The notes under the pieces are model-generated. The model worked only from the letters and a program-made list of their open reading frames with translations. It had not been told where the DNA came from and did no database searches. From NCBI RefSeq assembly GCF_000621665.1, contig NZ_JHXQ01000001.1, forward strand, positions 248,001 to 312,000: a DNA stretch of 64,000 nt, written 5' to 3'. The DNA comes from Allorhizobium undicola ORS 992 = ATCC 700741 (lineage in GTDB: Bacteria > Pseudomonadota > Alphaproteobacteria > Rhizobiales > Rhizobiaceae). Positions 1 to 9,026 of the stretch are shown piece after piece (the first letter of the stretch is position 1; the number at the start of each line of letters is the position of its first letter). The translations under genes were made by a program, and so were the position numbers.

Positions 1-22
1 CAAGCTGCACCTCTCGACTCAT
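1..22 (-). CDS. Possible 5' end of a gene leaving the window
   Basis: An ATG on the minus strand at 22 is preceded by GAAGGAAA, a good ribosome binding site, and reads MSREVQL before the window ends. Only seven codons are visible, so neither function nor reality can be judged. It is listed because the start and its ribosome site look deliberate. Confidence 0.3.
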
Positions 23-481
23 TTTCCTTCGATATAAGGCGTCTTGCGCGCGGGGAAAGGGCAAGGGCGGCGGCGGGGCATGAATTTGTTCCATCCCGCG
101 ATGGGGATCGACATCGCCTGCCGATGGCTGTTTTTATTTGAGACATTACAAGTAAATAGCGCCTTCTTGTGCAGTATTGATAAATTAACGGAAAATTATG
201 GTTAATAAATACCCTGTTGCATCGAAGCAACGTCGCATTTTTGCCTGCTCGATGCCACAAAGAATTCACATTTCGGCTCTTTCAATTCCGTATTTGCCCT
301 CCATTTTCAACGTCAAGCGAGCAGGCAGTGCCCTGCAAGTGTCCGGGCCGCAAGAGACGATATTTCGCCAACGGCGCGGGTAAAGCGGGAACGAAAAGGG
401 CGGTTGTGCCATTTCGGGCCTGCGTTTGGCAAATAGGAGCCTCCATCGTTCCCGGATGAAGGTTTCAGAAGGAGATTTGGT
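23..481. other. Intergenic region upstream of the Omp25-like gene
   Basis: About 460 bases without a convincing gene. The stretch from about 130 to 260 is AT-rich compared with the rest of the window and is the likely promoter zone for the outer membrane protein gene and for the leftward reading frame at the window edge. The short open frames here have no ribosome site and no recognisable protein features. No repeat family of this window occurs here. Confidence 0.5.
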
Positions 482-1117
482 ATGCGTACTCTTGTTATGA
501 TCCTGCTGGCTTCGTCTGCTGGCCTTTCCATTGTCACCGGCGCTCAGGCTGCCGATGCCGTCATGCAGGTTCCGGAAGCTCCGGCAGCCGTTGATACGGT
601 TCAGCCGAGCGGCTGGGCAGGCGCTTATGTCGGTGGCGCCGGCACCTACAACATGGGCCGTTCGCACGGCAGCAACTTCAGCGCCCGTTCGTTCGGCGGC
701 CAGCTTTACGGCGGCTACAACATGCAGAACGACAAGATCGTTTACGGCGGTGAAGCTGACGTTGGTTACAGCGGCGCTGACTCGGTTTCCGGTGCAGGCC
801 TCCAGGGCAAGCAGGGCTGGAACGGCTCCGTACGCGGCCGCGTCGGTTACGACCTGAGCCCCTTCATGGTTTATGGCACCGCCGGTGTGGCCGCTGCCGA
901 CACCAAGGTTTCCGGTGCTGCCGGTTCCGACAGCAAGGCCGCTCTTGGTTACACGGTTGGCGCCGGTGTCGAAGCGCAAGTGACCAACAACGTCACCGCC
1001 CGCGTCGAATATCGCTACACCGATTACCAGGACAAGACCTACAACGTCGGCGGTACCCGCGTATCGCGCGGCTTCGACGATCAGAGCGTTCGCGTCGGTA
1101 TGGGCGTGAAGTTCTAA
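482..1117 (+). CDS. Omp25/Omp31-family outer membrane beta-barrel protein
   Basis: A 211-residue precursor. Residues 1-23 form a signal peptide ending in AQA-AD. The rest is rich in Gly, Tyr and alternating hydrophobic residues and ends in VRVGMGVKF, the terminal aromatic expected of an 8-stranded outer membrane barrel. GGYNMQNDKIVYGGEADVGY, VRGRVGYDLSPFMVYGTAG and ARVEYRYTDY are the landmark segments of the Brucella Omp25/Omp31 family (OMP_b-brl). Family members are major surface proteins linked to envelope stability and host interaction. The sequence differs from classical Omp25 as I remember it, so I call it a family member and give no symbol. AGAAGGAG precedes the ATG, and a strong terminator follows directly, so it is probably monocistronic. 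Confidence 0.88.
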   Translation: MRTLVMILLASSAGLSIVTGAQAADAVMQVPEAPAAVDTVQPSGWAGAYVGGAGTYNMGRSHGSNFSARSFGGQLYGGYNMQNDKIVYGGEADVGYSGADSVSGAGLQGKQGWNGSVRGRVGYDLSPFMVYGTAGVAAADTKVSGAAGSDSKAALGYTVGAGVEAQVTNNVTARVEYRYTDYQDKTYNVGGTRVSRGFDDQSVRVGMGVKF

Positions 1118-1141
1118 TTTTGCCCCTTGTCGGCAAAAATG

Positions 1142-1168
1142 AAGGCCGGGCATTGCCCGGCCTTTTTT
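1142..1168 (+). terminator. Rho-independent terminator after the Omp25-like gene
   Basis: An 8-base GC-rich stem (GGCCGGGC / GCCCGGCC) with a 3-base loop is followed by TTTTTT, 25 bases after the stop codon. Confidence 0.9.
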
Positions 1169-1214
1169 CGTTATGTGCGACCGGCAAGATCACCGGCAGC
1201 GCGAGCGCTCGCTC

Positions 1215-1811
1215 TCAGGCCTGCGAACGCAGCAGCGGATAGGCTTCGAATTTTTCCGCAAAACGGCTTGGCCATGCCGTCAGCTCTACATGGCCGTTTT
1301 CCCACTGACCGGCAAAGCGCAACATCAGATAACCCATCATACCCGCCATGGCGAAATGCCCGCCATGCAGCTTCTTGCCGAGCTTGGGCATGTTGGCTTC
1401 CAGATGCGCAAGACCGCGCACGGCCTTTTCCCACTGGCGGTCCATCCAGGGCTGATACTGGAATTCCGGCGGGCGGAAGCGCTTTTCATAGACGATAAGC
1501 AGAAGCGAATCGCAGATGCCGTCGCACAGGGCTTCGAGCACCAGCGCGTCGGCGCGCTTTTCATCCTTCTTCGGGTAAAGCTTCCCGCCGGAAAGCTGGT
1601 CGAGATACTGCATGATGGCGCGGCTGTCATAGATCGCCTTGCCATCGTCCGTCACCAAGGTCGGGATCTTGCCGAGCGGATTGTTGTCCAGCAGTTCCGC
1701 CGGGTTGGCATTGGTGTCCACCTTGATTTCCTCAAGCGCAATTCCAAGATGATGCGCGGCCATGCGCACCTTGGCCGAATAGGGGGAGGCGGGGGAAAAA
1801 AGCAGCTTCAT
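1215..1811 (-). CDS. Glutathione S-transferase family protein
   Basis: 198 residues, the usual length of a soluble GST. The N-terminal thioredoxin-like half starts MKLLFSPASPYSAKVR, with the Ser/Tyr-containing active-site stretch at residues 6-12. It continues with NNPLGKIPTLV, carrying the cis-proline, and DSRAIMQYLD, the glutathione-binding Ser-Arg turn near residue 63. The C-terminal half is the all-helical GST domain. The substrate is not predictable; bacterial GSTs of this type conjugate glutathione or handle peroxides in the cytoplasm. It lies alone, 85 bases from rlmJ on the same strand. Confidence 0.88.
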   Translation of the reverse strand: MKLLFSPASPYSAKVRMAAHHLGIALEEIKVDTNANPAELLDNNPLGKIPTLVTDDGKAIYDSRAIMQYLDQLSGGKLYPKKDEKRADALVLEALCDGICDSLLLIVYEKRFRPPEFQYQPWMDRQWEKAVRGLAHLEANMPKLGKKLHGGHFAMAGMMGYLMLRFAGQWENGHVELTAWPSRFAEKFEAYPLLRSQA

Positions 1812-1896
1812 GGCGTGTTCCTGAATGGTTGCGGCACAGGCAGGTCATGGCTGACATTGGCAGCCGGAGGGTCTGCAAGGCCGGAAGAGAGATAGC

Positions 1897-2748
1897 CTAT
1901 TCCTCGCCCCGCAGCCAGAAGCAACGTTGGGACGCATAACGATCCTTTGCCAGCACCTGCTTCAGTTCCGGCAGAAGAACATGCAACTCATCCTTCAGCG
2001 TGAAGGGTGGATTGACGATGATAAGGCCGGTGCCGGAAAGGCCGGTCGTATCCCGGTCGCTTTTCACGGAAAGTTCGGCGCATAGCATCTTGGCAATGCC
2101 GGCCTCCTTCAAGGCCTCGTGAAAGGCGGCAATCGGCGCGCCGCGCTTGATGGGATACCACAGGCAATAGACGCCATTGGCAAAGCGGCGGCAGGCCTTG
2201 GCGAGCCCCTCCACCAGCCGCTCATATTCCCCCTCCAGCTCGAAGGGCGGATCGACCAGCACAATGCCGCGTTTTTCCTTGGGCGGTAAATGCGCGCCCA
2301 GGGCCAGCCAGCCATCCAGCTCGGTAATGCGCGCCTGATAATCGCCTTCGAACAGGCGATAGAGCCGGCGATAGTCTTCGGGGTGCAGTTCCATGGCTGA
2401 GAGCCGGTCCTGCGGGCGCATCAACATGCGGGCAAGCTTGGGCGATCCGGGATAGAAGGTGACGCCGCCCTTGGGGTTCAGCGCCTCGACGCTTTCGAGA
2501 TAGGGCCTGAGGATCTCGCGGGCGGCAGGCGAAAGCTCGGCCTTCAGCACCGCGCCAATGCCCTCTTGCCATTCCCCGGTCTTTTGCGCTTCCTCGCCCG
2601 AAAGGTCGTAAAGGCCGATGCCCGCATGGGTATCGAGCAGCCGGAATGCCTTGTCCTTCTGCTGCATGTAAACGATCAGCCGCGCCAGAACGGCGTGTTT
2701 CAGCACATCGGCAAAATTGCCTGCATGATAGATATGGCGATAATTCAT
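1897..2748 (-). CDS. rlmJ: 23S rRNA (adenine-2030-N6)-methyltransferase RlmJ
   Basis: 283 residues, the length of E. coli RlmJ. It starts MNYRHIYHAGNFADVLKH, the characteristic N-terminus of this family, followed by LLDTHAGIGLYDL, where the SAM site lies. The catalytic motif DPPFE is near residue 170, in the place of the [D/N]PP[F/Y] motif of N6-adenine methyltransferases. The enzyme methylates A2030 of 23S rRNA, so it is a housekeeping rRNA-modification gene. It is divergent from the molybdopterin oxidoreductase gene across about 75 bases. Confidence 0.93.
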   Translation of the reverse strand: MNYRHIYHAGNFADVLKHAVLARLIVYMQQKDKAFRLLDTHAGIGLYDLSGEEAQKTGEWQEGIGAVLKAELSPAAREILRPYLESVEALNPKGGVTFYPGSPKLARMLMRPQDRLSAMELHPEDYRRLYRLFEGDYQARITELDGWLALGAHLPPKEKRGIVLVDPPFELEGEYERLVEGLAKACRRFANGVYCLWYPIKRGAPIAAFHEALKEAGIAKMLCAELSVKSDRDTTGLSGTGLIIVNPPFTLKDELHVLLPELKQVLAKDRYASQRCFWLRGEE

Positions 2749-2823
2749 GACTGTTTCCGATGGCTCGTATGAAATCTGGAGATGGGGCTTTTGGCGCAGG
2801 ATGCCTTGGCTTATAAATCGGAC

Positions 2824-4944
2824 ATGAACATTTTAAAGCCGATCCGCAAATCCACCACCGGTCATACGGCCTGTCCGCACGACTGTCCATCCACCTGCGC
2901 GCTTGAAGTCGATCTGACGGAAGATGGCCGTATCGGCCGGGTGCGCGGGGCGGGAGACAACAGCTACACGGCGGGCGTAATCTGCGCCAAGGTGGCCCGC
3001 TATGCCGAGCGGCTCTACCATCCCGACCGCTTGCTGAGACCTTTGCGGCGCAAGGGCGAAAAGGGCGCGGGCTCCTGGCAGGAGATTTCCTGGGAAAGCG
3101 CGCTGGATGAAATTGCCGAGCGTTTCGTGCAGGCGCAAGCCACCCATGGCAGCGAAGCCATCTGGCCCTATTTCTATGCCGGAACCATGGGGCTGGTACA
3201 GCGCGATTCCATCGAGAGGCTCAGGCACGCCAAGCGTTATTCCGGTTTCTTTGGCTCGATCTGCACCAATCCCGCCTGGACCGGCTATGTCATGGGCACG
3301 GGAACGCTGCGCGGCCCGGACCCGCGCGAAATGGCGCTTTCGGATTGCGTCGTCATCTGGGGCACCAATGCGGTGGCCACGCAGGTCAATGTCATGACCC
3401 ATGCGGTCAAGGCCCGCAAGGAACGCGGCGCGAAGATCGTCGTCATCGACATCTACGATAATCCGACGATGAAACAGGCCGACATGGCCTTGATCCTGCG
3501 GCCCGGCACCGATGCGGCGCTGGCCTGCGCGGCCATGCACATCGCCTTCCGCGATGGTTATGCCGATCGCGCCTATATGGCAAAATATGCCGACGATCCG
3601 GCTGGCCTCGAAGCGCACTTGAAAAGCAGAACGCCTGAATGGGCCTCTGCCATCACCGGGCTTGCGGTAGACGAGATCGAGGCCTTTGCAAGGCTGGTCG
3701 GCACCACGAAAAAAAGCTTTTTTCGCCTCGGCTACGGCTTTACCCGCAGCCGGAACGGGGCCGTTGCCATGCATTCGGCGCTGTCGCTGGCAACGGTGCT
3801 GGGCAGCTGGCAATATGAGGGGGGCGGGGCCTTTCATTCCAACAGTGCCATTTTCAAGCTGAACAAGGCCGAGCTGGAAGGCACGGCCCTTGCCGATCCC
3901 GCTATCCGTATGCTCGACCAGTCACAGATTGGCCGGGTGCTGACGGGAGATGCCGAGGCGTTGCGCCATGGCGGCCCGGTGACGGCCATGCTGATCCAGA
4001 ACACCAATCCGGTGAATGTCGCGCCCGAGCAAAGGCTGGTAAAGCAGGGCTTTCTGCGCGATGACCTGTTCGTGGCCGTGCATGAGCAGTTCATGACGGA
4101 GACGGCGGAGCTTGCCGACATCGTGCTGCCCGCCACCATGTTCGTGGAGCATGACGATATTTATCGTGGCGGCGGCCAAAGCCACATTCTGATCGGCCCG
4201 AAGCTGGTGGAGCCGCCGGAAACGGTGCGCACCAATCTCTTCGTGATCGATGAACTGGCAAAGCGGCTGGGTGTGGGCGATCTTCCCGGTTTCGGCCTCA
4301 GCGAGCGCCAGCATATCGACAGGATGTTGTCCGCCAGCGGCAAGCCGGATTTCGACTTTTTCCTTCAGGAGAAATGGCTGGATTGCCAGCCTTCCTTCGA
4401 AGAGGCGCATTATCTCGATGGATTTGCCCATCCCGATGGCCGGTTCCGCTTCCGGCCTGACTGGCTGGCAACGCCTGCGCCCAACAAGCCGCCCGCCAAT
4501 CTGGGTTCTTTCGGCCCGGTGGAGCGGCTGCCGGAATTTCCCGATCAGGTGGATGTCATTGAAGTTGCGGATGCGGCCCACCCCTTCCGGCTCGCGACGT
4601 CACCGGCGCGCAATTTTCTTAATTCCAGCTTTGCCGAAACCCGCACCTCTCGCGAAAAGGAGGGCAGGCCGGAAGTGATGATCTGTCCGGCGGATGCCGC
4701 CACCCATGGTATCGCCCAGGGCGATATTGTGCGGATTGGCAATGCACGGGGCGCGCTGCGTATCCATGCCCGCATTACCGAGGCGGTCAAGCCGGGCGTG
4801 CTGGTGGCGGAGGGGTTGTGGCCCAACAAGGCGCATCTGGACGGGGAGGGTATCAACGTGCTGACGGGGGCCGATCCGCTGGCGCCCCATGGCGGCGCAG
4901 CCTTTCACGATAACAAGGTCTGGCTCGAAAGAGCAGGCGAATGA
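2824..4944 (+). CDS. Molybdopterin-dependent oxidoreductase (formate dehydrogenase-like family)
   Basis: 706 residues. CPHDCPSTCALEV near residue 17 supplies three cysteines, and VICAKVARY near residue 50 the fourth, of an N-terminal [4Fe-4S] site of the Molybdop_Fe4S4 type. The central part is the molybdopterin-binding domain (GSICTNPAWTGYVMGTG, WGTNAVATQVNVM). The C-terminal part is the molydop-binding barrel (RNFLNSSFAETRTSREKEG near 600). The substrate is unknown. There is no Tat signal, so it should be cytoplasmic. I start at the ATG at 2824; an in-frame ATG at 2782 has GGAG touching the start codon, which is too close. The stop overlaps the next gene's ATGATG, so the two are translationally coupled. 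Confidence 0.88.
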   Translation: MNILKPIRKSTTGHTACPHDCPSTCALEVDLTEDGRIGRVRGAGDNSYTAGVICAKVARYAERLYHPDRLLRPLRRKGEKGAGSWQEISWESALDEIAERFVQAQATHGSEAIWPYFYAGTMGLVQRDSIERLRHAKRYSGFFGSICTNPAWTGYVMGTGTLRGPDPREMALSDCVVIWGTNAVATQVNVMTHAVKARKERGAKIVVIDIYDNPTMKQADMALILRPGTDAALACAAMHIAFRDGYADRAYMAKYADDPAGLEAHLKSRTPEWASAITGLAVDEIEAFARLVGTTKKSFFRLGYGFTRSRNGAVAMHSALSLATVLGSWQYEGGGAFHSNSAIFKLNKAELEGTALADPAIRMLDQSQIGRVLTGDAEALRHGGPVTAMLIQNTNPVNVAPEQRLVKQGFLRDDLFVAVHEQFMTETAELADIVLPATMFVEHDDIYRGGGQSHILIGPKLVEPPETVRTNLFVIDELAKRLGVGDLPGFGLSERQHIDRMLSASGKPDFDFFLQEKWLDCQPSFEEAHYLDGFAHPDGRFRFRPDWLATPAPNKPPANLGSFGPVERLPEFPDQVDVIEVADAAHPFRLATSPARNFLNSSFAETRTSREKEGRPEVMICPADAATHGIAQGDIVRIGNARGALRIHARITEAVKPGVLVAEGLWPNKAHLDGEGINVLTGADPLAPHGGAAFHDNKVWLERAGE

Positions 4945-5528
4945 TGACGGACCCTGAAAACCGCATCGACATCATCGAAGACCGCACGCTGTGGAAAGGC
5001 TGGAGCCATCTGCGCAAGCTGGTGTTCGATTACCGCAAACAGAACGGCGAAACGGCCCGGTTGAGCTGGGAGGTCTTCGATCGGGGCCATGCGGTGGCCG
5101 TTCTGCTTTACCACGCCGAACGGGGCACCACCTTGCTGGTGCGGCAATTCCGGATGCCAGCGCACCTCATGGGCGACACGCCCTTTCTGCTGGAAGTCCC
5201 CGCCGGAATGACCGATGGCGAGGACAGCGAAACGGCGGCCCGCCGCGAGGTGCTGGAAGAGACCGGCTACCGGCTACGCGACCTGACCTTCCTGTTTTCC
5301 TCCTATATGTCGCCGGGGGCGGTAACGGAAAAGCTGCATTTCTATGCCGCCACCGTTACCGATGCCGACCGGATCGCAGCGGGCGGCGGTCTGGCAGAGG
5401 AAAACGAGGATCTGGAACTGGTGGAAATTCCGCTGCCACAGGCGATTGCCATGATCGGCACCGGCGAGATCGTCGATGCCAAGACCATCATGCTGCTGCA
5501 ATGGGCAGCGCTGAACCTTGCGGAGTGA
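4941..5528 (+). CDS. Nudix hydrolase, NudF/NudK (ADP-ribose or GDP-mannose pyrophosphatase) type
   Basis: 195 residues. A Nudix box lies at about 91-112: PAGMTDGED followed by REVLEETGY, which carries the metal-binding glutamates. It follows an N-terminal strand region that includes LLVRQFRMPAHL, typical of ADP-ribose/GDP-sugar pyrophosphatases. FLFSSYMSPGAVTEKLHFY after the box is the segment that in NudK-like enzymes contacts the sugar diphosphate. It probably hydrolyses a nucleoside diphosphate sugar to nucleotide and sugar phosphate. It overlaps the molybdopterin oxidoreductase gene by four bases (ATGA). Whether the two share a pathway is unknown. Confidence 0.85.
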   Translation: MMTDPENRIDIIEDRTLWKGWSHLRKLVFDYRKQNGETARLSWEVFDRGHAVAVLLYHAERGTTLLVRQFRMPAHLMGDTPFLLEVPAGMTDGEDSETAARREVLEETGYRLRDLTFLFSSYMSPGAVTEKLHFYAATVTDADRIAAGGGLAEENEDLELVEIPLPQAIAMIGTGEIVDAKTIMLLQWAALNLAE

Positions 5529-5610
5529 GTGAGGGCGCAAAGCGCTGCAACTGTCTGTTTTAACACATTTCCGGACACAAGACCGAATAGACTTTTCCTG
5601 GAAATGCGCT

Positions 5611-5757
5611 ACAGCGCCGTGCGTTTTAACAAACGCACAAAGAACGCTGTAACACTTTAAATGAGCTGCATAATTCCTTAAATCGATTCCGATTTAAGGA
5701 ATTATGCATTAGAGCATTTTCAGGAAAAGTGGAAACCGGTTTTCCGTCTGAAAATGC
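5611..5757. repeat. Composite of three palindromic intergenic repeats (families C, B and A)
   Basis: Three palindromes lie head to tail. 5611-5650 (family C) has arms ACAGCG...CGCTGT around GTGCGTTTT-AAC-AAACGCAC. 5667-5708 (family B) has perfect 19-base arms from TGCATAATTCC to GGAATTATGCA around an ATTC loop. 5714-5757 (family A) has GCATTTTCA...TGAAAATGC arms around AACCGGTTTTCC. Related copies occur at 21863, 26090, 30087, 33689, 33751, 36594 and 56691. They code for nothing. Confidence 0.85.
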
Positions 5758-5773
5758 GTGAAAACAAATAGTT

Positions 5774-5812
5774 AGAGCGGTTCAATGTTTCCGTGAAACA
5801 ATGAACCGCTCT
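5774..5812 (-). terminator. Long hairpin overlapping the purN stop codon
   Basis: Perfect 11-base arms AGAGCGGTTCA / TGAACCGCTCT enclose TGTTTC / GAAACA, with one A-A mismatch between the two stems. The last two bases of the right arm belong to the purN TAG. It can end purM-purN transcripts or protect their 3' end. There is no strong T-run, so intrinsic termination is uncertain. Confidence 0.55.
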
Positions 5813-6467
5813 AGCCGCTGATCACGAAATCCGCGTCATCGGCAATATAGCCGCTGCGCTCCACGCGGCCATCGGCCAGCATTCGTACGCGGCCTTCCAC
5901 CACCAGCCGCAGGGCCAGCGGATAGCTGCGATGTTCCACGGTCAGCACCCGTGCGGCAAGGCTTTCGGCCGTGTCCACCGGCAGCACAGGCACGGCGGCC
6001 TGGGTAATGATGGGGCCTTCATCCATGCCTTCGGTTACGAAATGCACGGTGCAGCCCGCAAGCTTCATGCCCGCATCCAGCGCCCGCTGATGGGTGTGCA
6101 GGCCCGGAAACAGGGGCAGCAGCGACGGGTGAATGTTGAGGATGCGGCCCTGATAGTGGCGGATGAAATCCGCCGATAAAAGCCGCATGTACCCGGCAAG
6201 GCAAATGAAATCCGGATTGACCGCATCGAGGGCTGCCAGAATGGCGGCCTCATGCGCGGCCTTGTCGGCGTGGTCCTTGCGGGGAAAGGCTGCCGTGGCA
6301 ATACCAAGGGCGCGGGCCTTTTCAAGCCCGCCCGCTTCGGCCTTGTCGGAAAAGACCGCGACGATTTCAGCCGGAAAATCCGGCTGCTCGCAGGCCTTGG
6401 CCAAGGCAAGCATGTTGGAGCCGCCACCGGAAACCAGCACGGCAATGCGTTTGCGTTTCTCGCTCAT
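5811..6467 (-). CDS. purN: Phosphoribosylglycinamide formyltransferase PurN
   Basis: 218 residues. It transfers formyl from 10-formyl-THF to glycinamide ribonucleotide, the third step of de novo purine synthesis. [13 protein letters not shown] near residue 10 is the phosphate-binding loop. [12 protein letters not shown] near 110 carries the catalytic Asn and His. GMDEGPII near 147 has the catalytic Asp. The start codon overlaps the purM stop by four bases (ATGA), so the two are coupled. The stop codon lies in a long hairpin. Confidence 0.96.
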   Translation of the reverse strand: MSEKRKRIAVLVSGGGSNMLALAKACEQPDFPAEIVAVFSDKAEAGGLEKARALGIATAAFPRKDHADKAAHEAAILAALDAVNPDFICLAGYMRLLSADFIRHYQGRILNIHPSLLPLFPGLHTHQRALDAGMKLAGCTVHFVTEGMDEGPIITQAAVPVLPVDTAESLAARVLTVEHRSYPLALRLVVEGRVRMLADGRVERSGYIADDADFVISG

Positions 6468-7543
6468 AGGGCAAGCGTGCCCTTGTAGATGGTGCCATGC
6501 GCGCCGTCTTCCCGCGCCACCATGCGGCCAAGACGCATGACGGTTTCGCCTTCGCCTGCAAGCACGGTGGAAACTGCCTCTGCCTGATCGGCGGAAACGA
6601 CGACAATCATGCCGACGCCGCAGTTGAAGGTGCGCAGCATTTCATTCTGGGCAACGCCGCCGGTCTTGGCCAGCCATGAGAAGACCGGCGGAACCGGGAT
6701 GGCCGATAGATCGATTTCCGCTGCCAGATGTCTGGGCAGGACGCGCGGAATGTTTTCCGGAAAGCCGCCGCCGGTAATGTGGGCCAGGGCCTTCAGCGCA
6801 CGGGTCTCGCGGATCGCCTTCAGAAGCGGCTTCACATAGATGCGGGTTGGCGTGAGAAGGGCTGTGCCGAGCGAAATGCCTTCCTCGGCAAAGGGGGCGT
6901 GCGCATCCCAGGAAAGGCCCGAAAGCCCAACGATCTTGCGCACCAGCGAGTAGCCGTTGGAATGAACGCCGGAGGAGGCCAGCCCCAGAATGACGTCGCC
7001 TTCGGCGATGTCGCCGGCGGGCAGAAGTTCGCCGCGTTCGGCGGCCCCTACGGCAAAGCCGGCGAGGTCGTAATCGCCGCCTGCATACATGCCGGGCATT
7101 TCCGCCGTTTCACCGCCGATCAGCGCACAACCCGCCTCGCGGCAGCCAGCGGCAATGCCGCCGACGATGGCCGCGCCCTGTTCCGGGTCCAGCTTGCCGG
7201 TGGCGAAATAATCGAGAAACAGCAGCGGTTCGGCGCCCTGTACCACGAGATCGTTGACGCACATGGCCACGAGATCGATCCCGACCGTATCGTGAAGATT
7301 GGCGTCGATGGCGATTTTCAGCTTGGTGCCCACGCCGTCATTGGCCGCCACGAGAATGGGATCCTTGAAGCCTGCGGCCTTGAGGTCGAACAGGCCGCCG
7401 AAGCCGCCAATCTCGCCATCGGCGCCGGGACGGCGGGTTGAGCGCACGGCAGGCTTGATTTTCTCCACCAGCAGGTTTCCAGCGTCGATGTCCACCCCGG
7501 CATCGCTGTAGGTCAAACCGTTCTTGCCATGCTCGCTCATCAT
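6464..7543 (-). CDS. purM: Phosphoribosylformylglycinamidine cyclo-ligase PurM (AIR synthetase)
   Basis: 359 residues. It makes aminoimidazole ribonucleotide from FGAM with ATP, the fifth purine step. Family landmarks are [12 protein letters not shown] at the N-terminus, [11 protein letters not shown] near 68, [19 protein letters not shown] near 94, [11 protein letters not shown] near 140 and [14 protein letters not shown] near 180. Two tandem ATGs (7543, 7540) follow a GGAG ribosome site. It is the first gene of the leftward purM-purN pair, a common arrangement in bacteria. Confidence 0.96.
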   Translation of the reverse strand: MMSEHGKNGLTYSDAGVDIDAGNLLVEKIKPAVRSTRRPGADGEIGGFGGLFDLKAAGFKDPILVAANDGVGTKLKIAIDANLHDTVGIDLVAMCVNDLVVQGAEPLLFLDYFATGKLDPEQGAAIVGGIAAGCREAGCALIGGETAEMPGMYAGGDYDLAGFAVGAAERGELLPAGDIAEGDVILGLASSGVHSNGYSLVRKIVGLSGLSWDAHAPFAEEGISLGTALLTPTRIYVKPLLKAIRETRALKALAHITGGGFPENIPRVLPRHLAAEIDLSAIPVPPVFSWLAKTGGVAQNEMLRTFNCGVGMIVVVSADQAEAVSTVLAGEGETVMRLGRMVAREDGAHGTIYKGTLAL

Positions 7544-7889
7544 GCGTCTCCAGGGTTCAAGGCCTGTGGCGGCGAACGCTCAGGGTTCGTTGCGGCAGGC
7601 ATCAAAACAAAACAGGAGGCGGGAGCGCCTTTGACGCAAGGTCGCGACACGCCTCAAGATATGGCGGAGCCATTGACATGAAGGGCCGCAGGTTTCAAGG
7701 TCCAGCGCCGGTCAATCGCGATGATTTCCCGCCATTACCGTGCTGGCGGGCGCTTTTTCCGCCACGGATGCGGTCGCGATCGCCGCTCGGCAAACAACCC
7801 CTCTAATGCCATTGGCCCGATGCTGCTTCTTGACCCCGGCAAGCGCAAGCGCATATCTCTGCATGGCAACGGTGCAAAGAGGATTGAAC
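7544..7889. other. Divergent promoter region purM / PerM-type permease
   Basis: 346 bases without a gene. The permease frame is open upstream of its ATG to about 7740, but without signal or membrane features, so I treat it as non-coding. TTGACA at 7674-7679 could be a -35 element for the rightward transcript, but no good -10 follows at the right distance. No repeat family of this window is present. Confidence 0.4.
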
Positions 7890-9026
7890 ATGGTCAAGCG
7901 CGTCAGCGGTACGGTTTTGTGGCGGCAGCTCCTCTTTTCGCTGGGAACGCTGGCGGTCATCGTCGCCTTTCTGTTTTTGTTCAGCTCGGTACTCTTGCCC
8001 TTCGTGGCGGGCATGGCGCTGGCCTATTTTCTCGATCCCGTGGCAGACCGCCTGCAACGTCTGGGCCTTTCGCGCATGATGGCAACAATCGTCATTCTGG
8101 CGTCTTTCGTCGTGGTCTTTGCCCTTTCGCTCATCATCATCATTCCGCTGCTCGTGACCCAGCTCAATGATTTCATCGGCAAGCTGCCCACCTATGTCAG
8201 CGAGTTGCAGTCGCTCGTCGCCAGATCCAATACCTGGGCGCCGAAATGGCTGAACAGCCAGATTACCGGGCAAATGGCGTCGATCAAGGCCAATTTCTCC
8301 CGTTATCTTGCGGAGGGCGCGGGCTTTCTGGGCACGCTTCTTTCGCAAATCTGGAATTCCGGCAAGGCGCTTCTCGATATTCTGTCGCTGCTGGTGGTCA
8401 CGCCGGTCGTCGCCTTTTACCTGCTTCTGGACTGGGACCGGATGATGGCCAAGCTGGACAGCCTCATTCCCCGCAACCAGGTGGGGGCGGTCAGGGAAAT
8501 CGCCCGCGAGATGAACCGCACCATTGCCGGTTTCGTGCGCGGGCAAGGGTCGCTTTGCCTTATTCTCGGCATTTACTATGCTTTGGGCCTGTCGATCATC
8601 GGGGTCAATTTCGGTCTCTTGATCGGCTTTTTCTCCGGCATGATCAGCTTTATTCCCTATGTGGGCTCCACCGTGGGCCTGCTTCTGGCCGTAGGCGTGG
8701 CGACCGTCCAGTACTGGCCGGATTATATTTATGTGGTGATTACGCTGCTGTTCTTTTTCTCCGGCCAATTCATCGAGGGCAATATTCTTCAGCCCAAGCT
8801 TGTTGGCTCCAGCGTCGGGCTGCATCCGGTCTGGCTGATGTTTGCGCTGTTTGCCTTCGGCGCGCTCTTCGGTTTTCTGGGGGTACTTGTGGCTGTTCCC
8901 TGCTCGGCAGCCATCGGCGTGCTTGTCCGTTTCGCGGTGAAACGGTATCTTGACAGTGATTTGTATTATGGAGAGCCGGCAACGGTGATCGAAGAGGTCC
9001 GCCCTCCGGTGATTTCAGAGACGTAA
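7890..9026 (+). CDS. AI-2E family (PerM-type) membrane permease
   Basis: 378 residues with seven to eight hydrophobic segments. The N-terminal pair (about 12-60) is followed by an amphipathic loop (about 90-170), then GFVRGQGSLCLILGIYYALG and later FIPYVGSTVGLLLAVGVA and FFFSGQFIEGNILQPKLVG, the family signature. The family includes TqsA and PerM, with varied or unknown substrates, and sits in the inner membrane. The ATG at 7890 follows AGAGGA. The stop codon abuts the hdaA ATG, so the two are co-transcribed, as PerM-type and Hda genes are in many alphaproteobacteria. Confidence 0.88.
   Translation: MVKRVSGTVLWRQLLFSLGTLAVIVAFLFLFSSVLLPFVAGMALAYFLDPVADRLQRLGLSRMMATIVILASFVVVFALSLIIIIPLLVTQLNDFIGKLPTYVSELQSLVARSNTWAPKWLNSQITGQMASIKANFSRYLAEGAGFLGTLLSQIWNSGKALLDILSLLVVTPVVAFYLLLDWDRMMAKLDSLIPRNQVGAVREIAREMNRTIAGFVRGQGSLCLILGIYYALGLSIIGVNFGLLIGFFSGMISFIPYVGSTVGLLLAVGVATVQYWPDYIYVVITLLFFFSGQFIEGNILQPKLVGSSVGLHPVWLMFALFAFGALFGFLGVLVAVPCSAAIGVLVRFAVKRYLDSDLYYGEPATVIEEVRPPVISET

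Noticed and set aside
5611-5757. Insertion sequence remnant
   Set aside because: No transposase fragment or paired terminal repeats with target duplication; the elements are short palindromes only.
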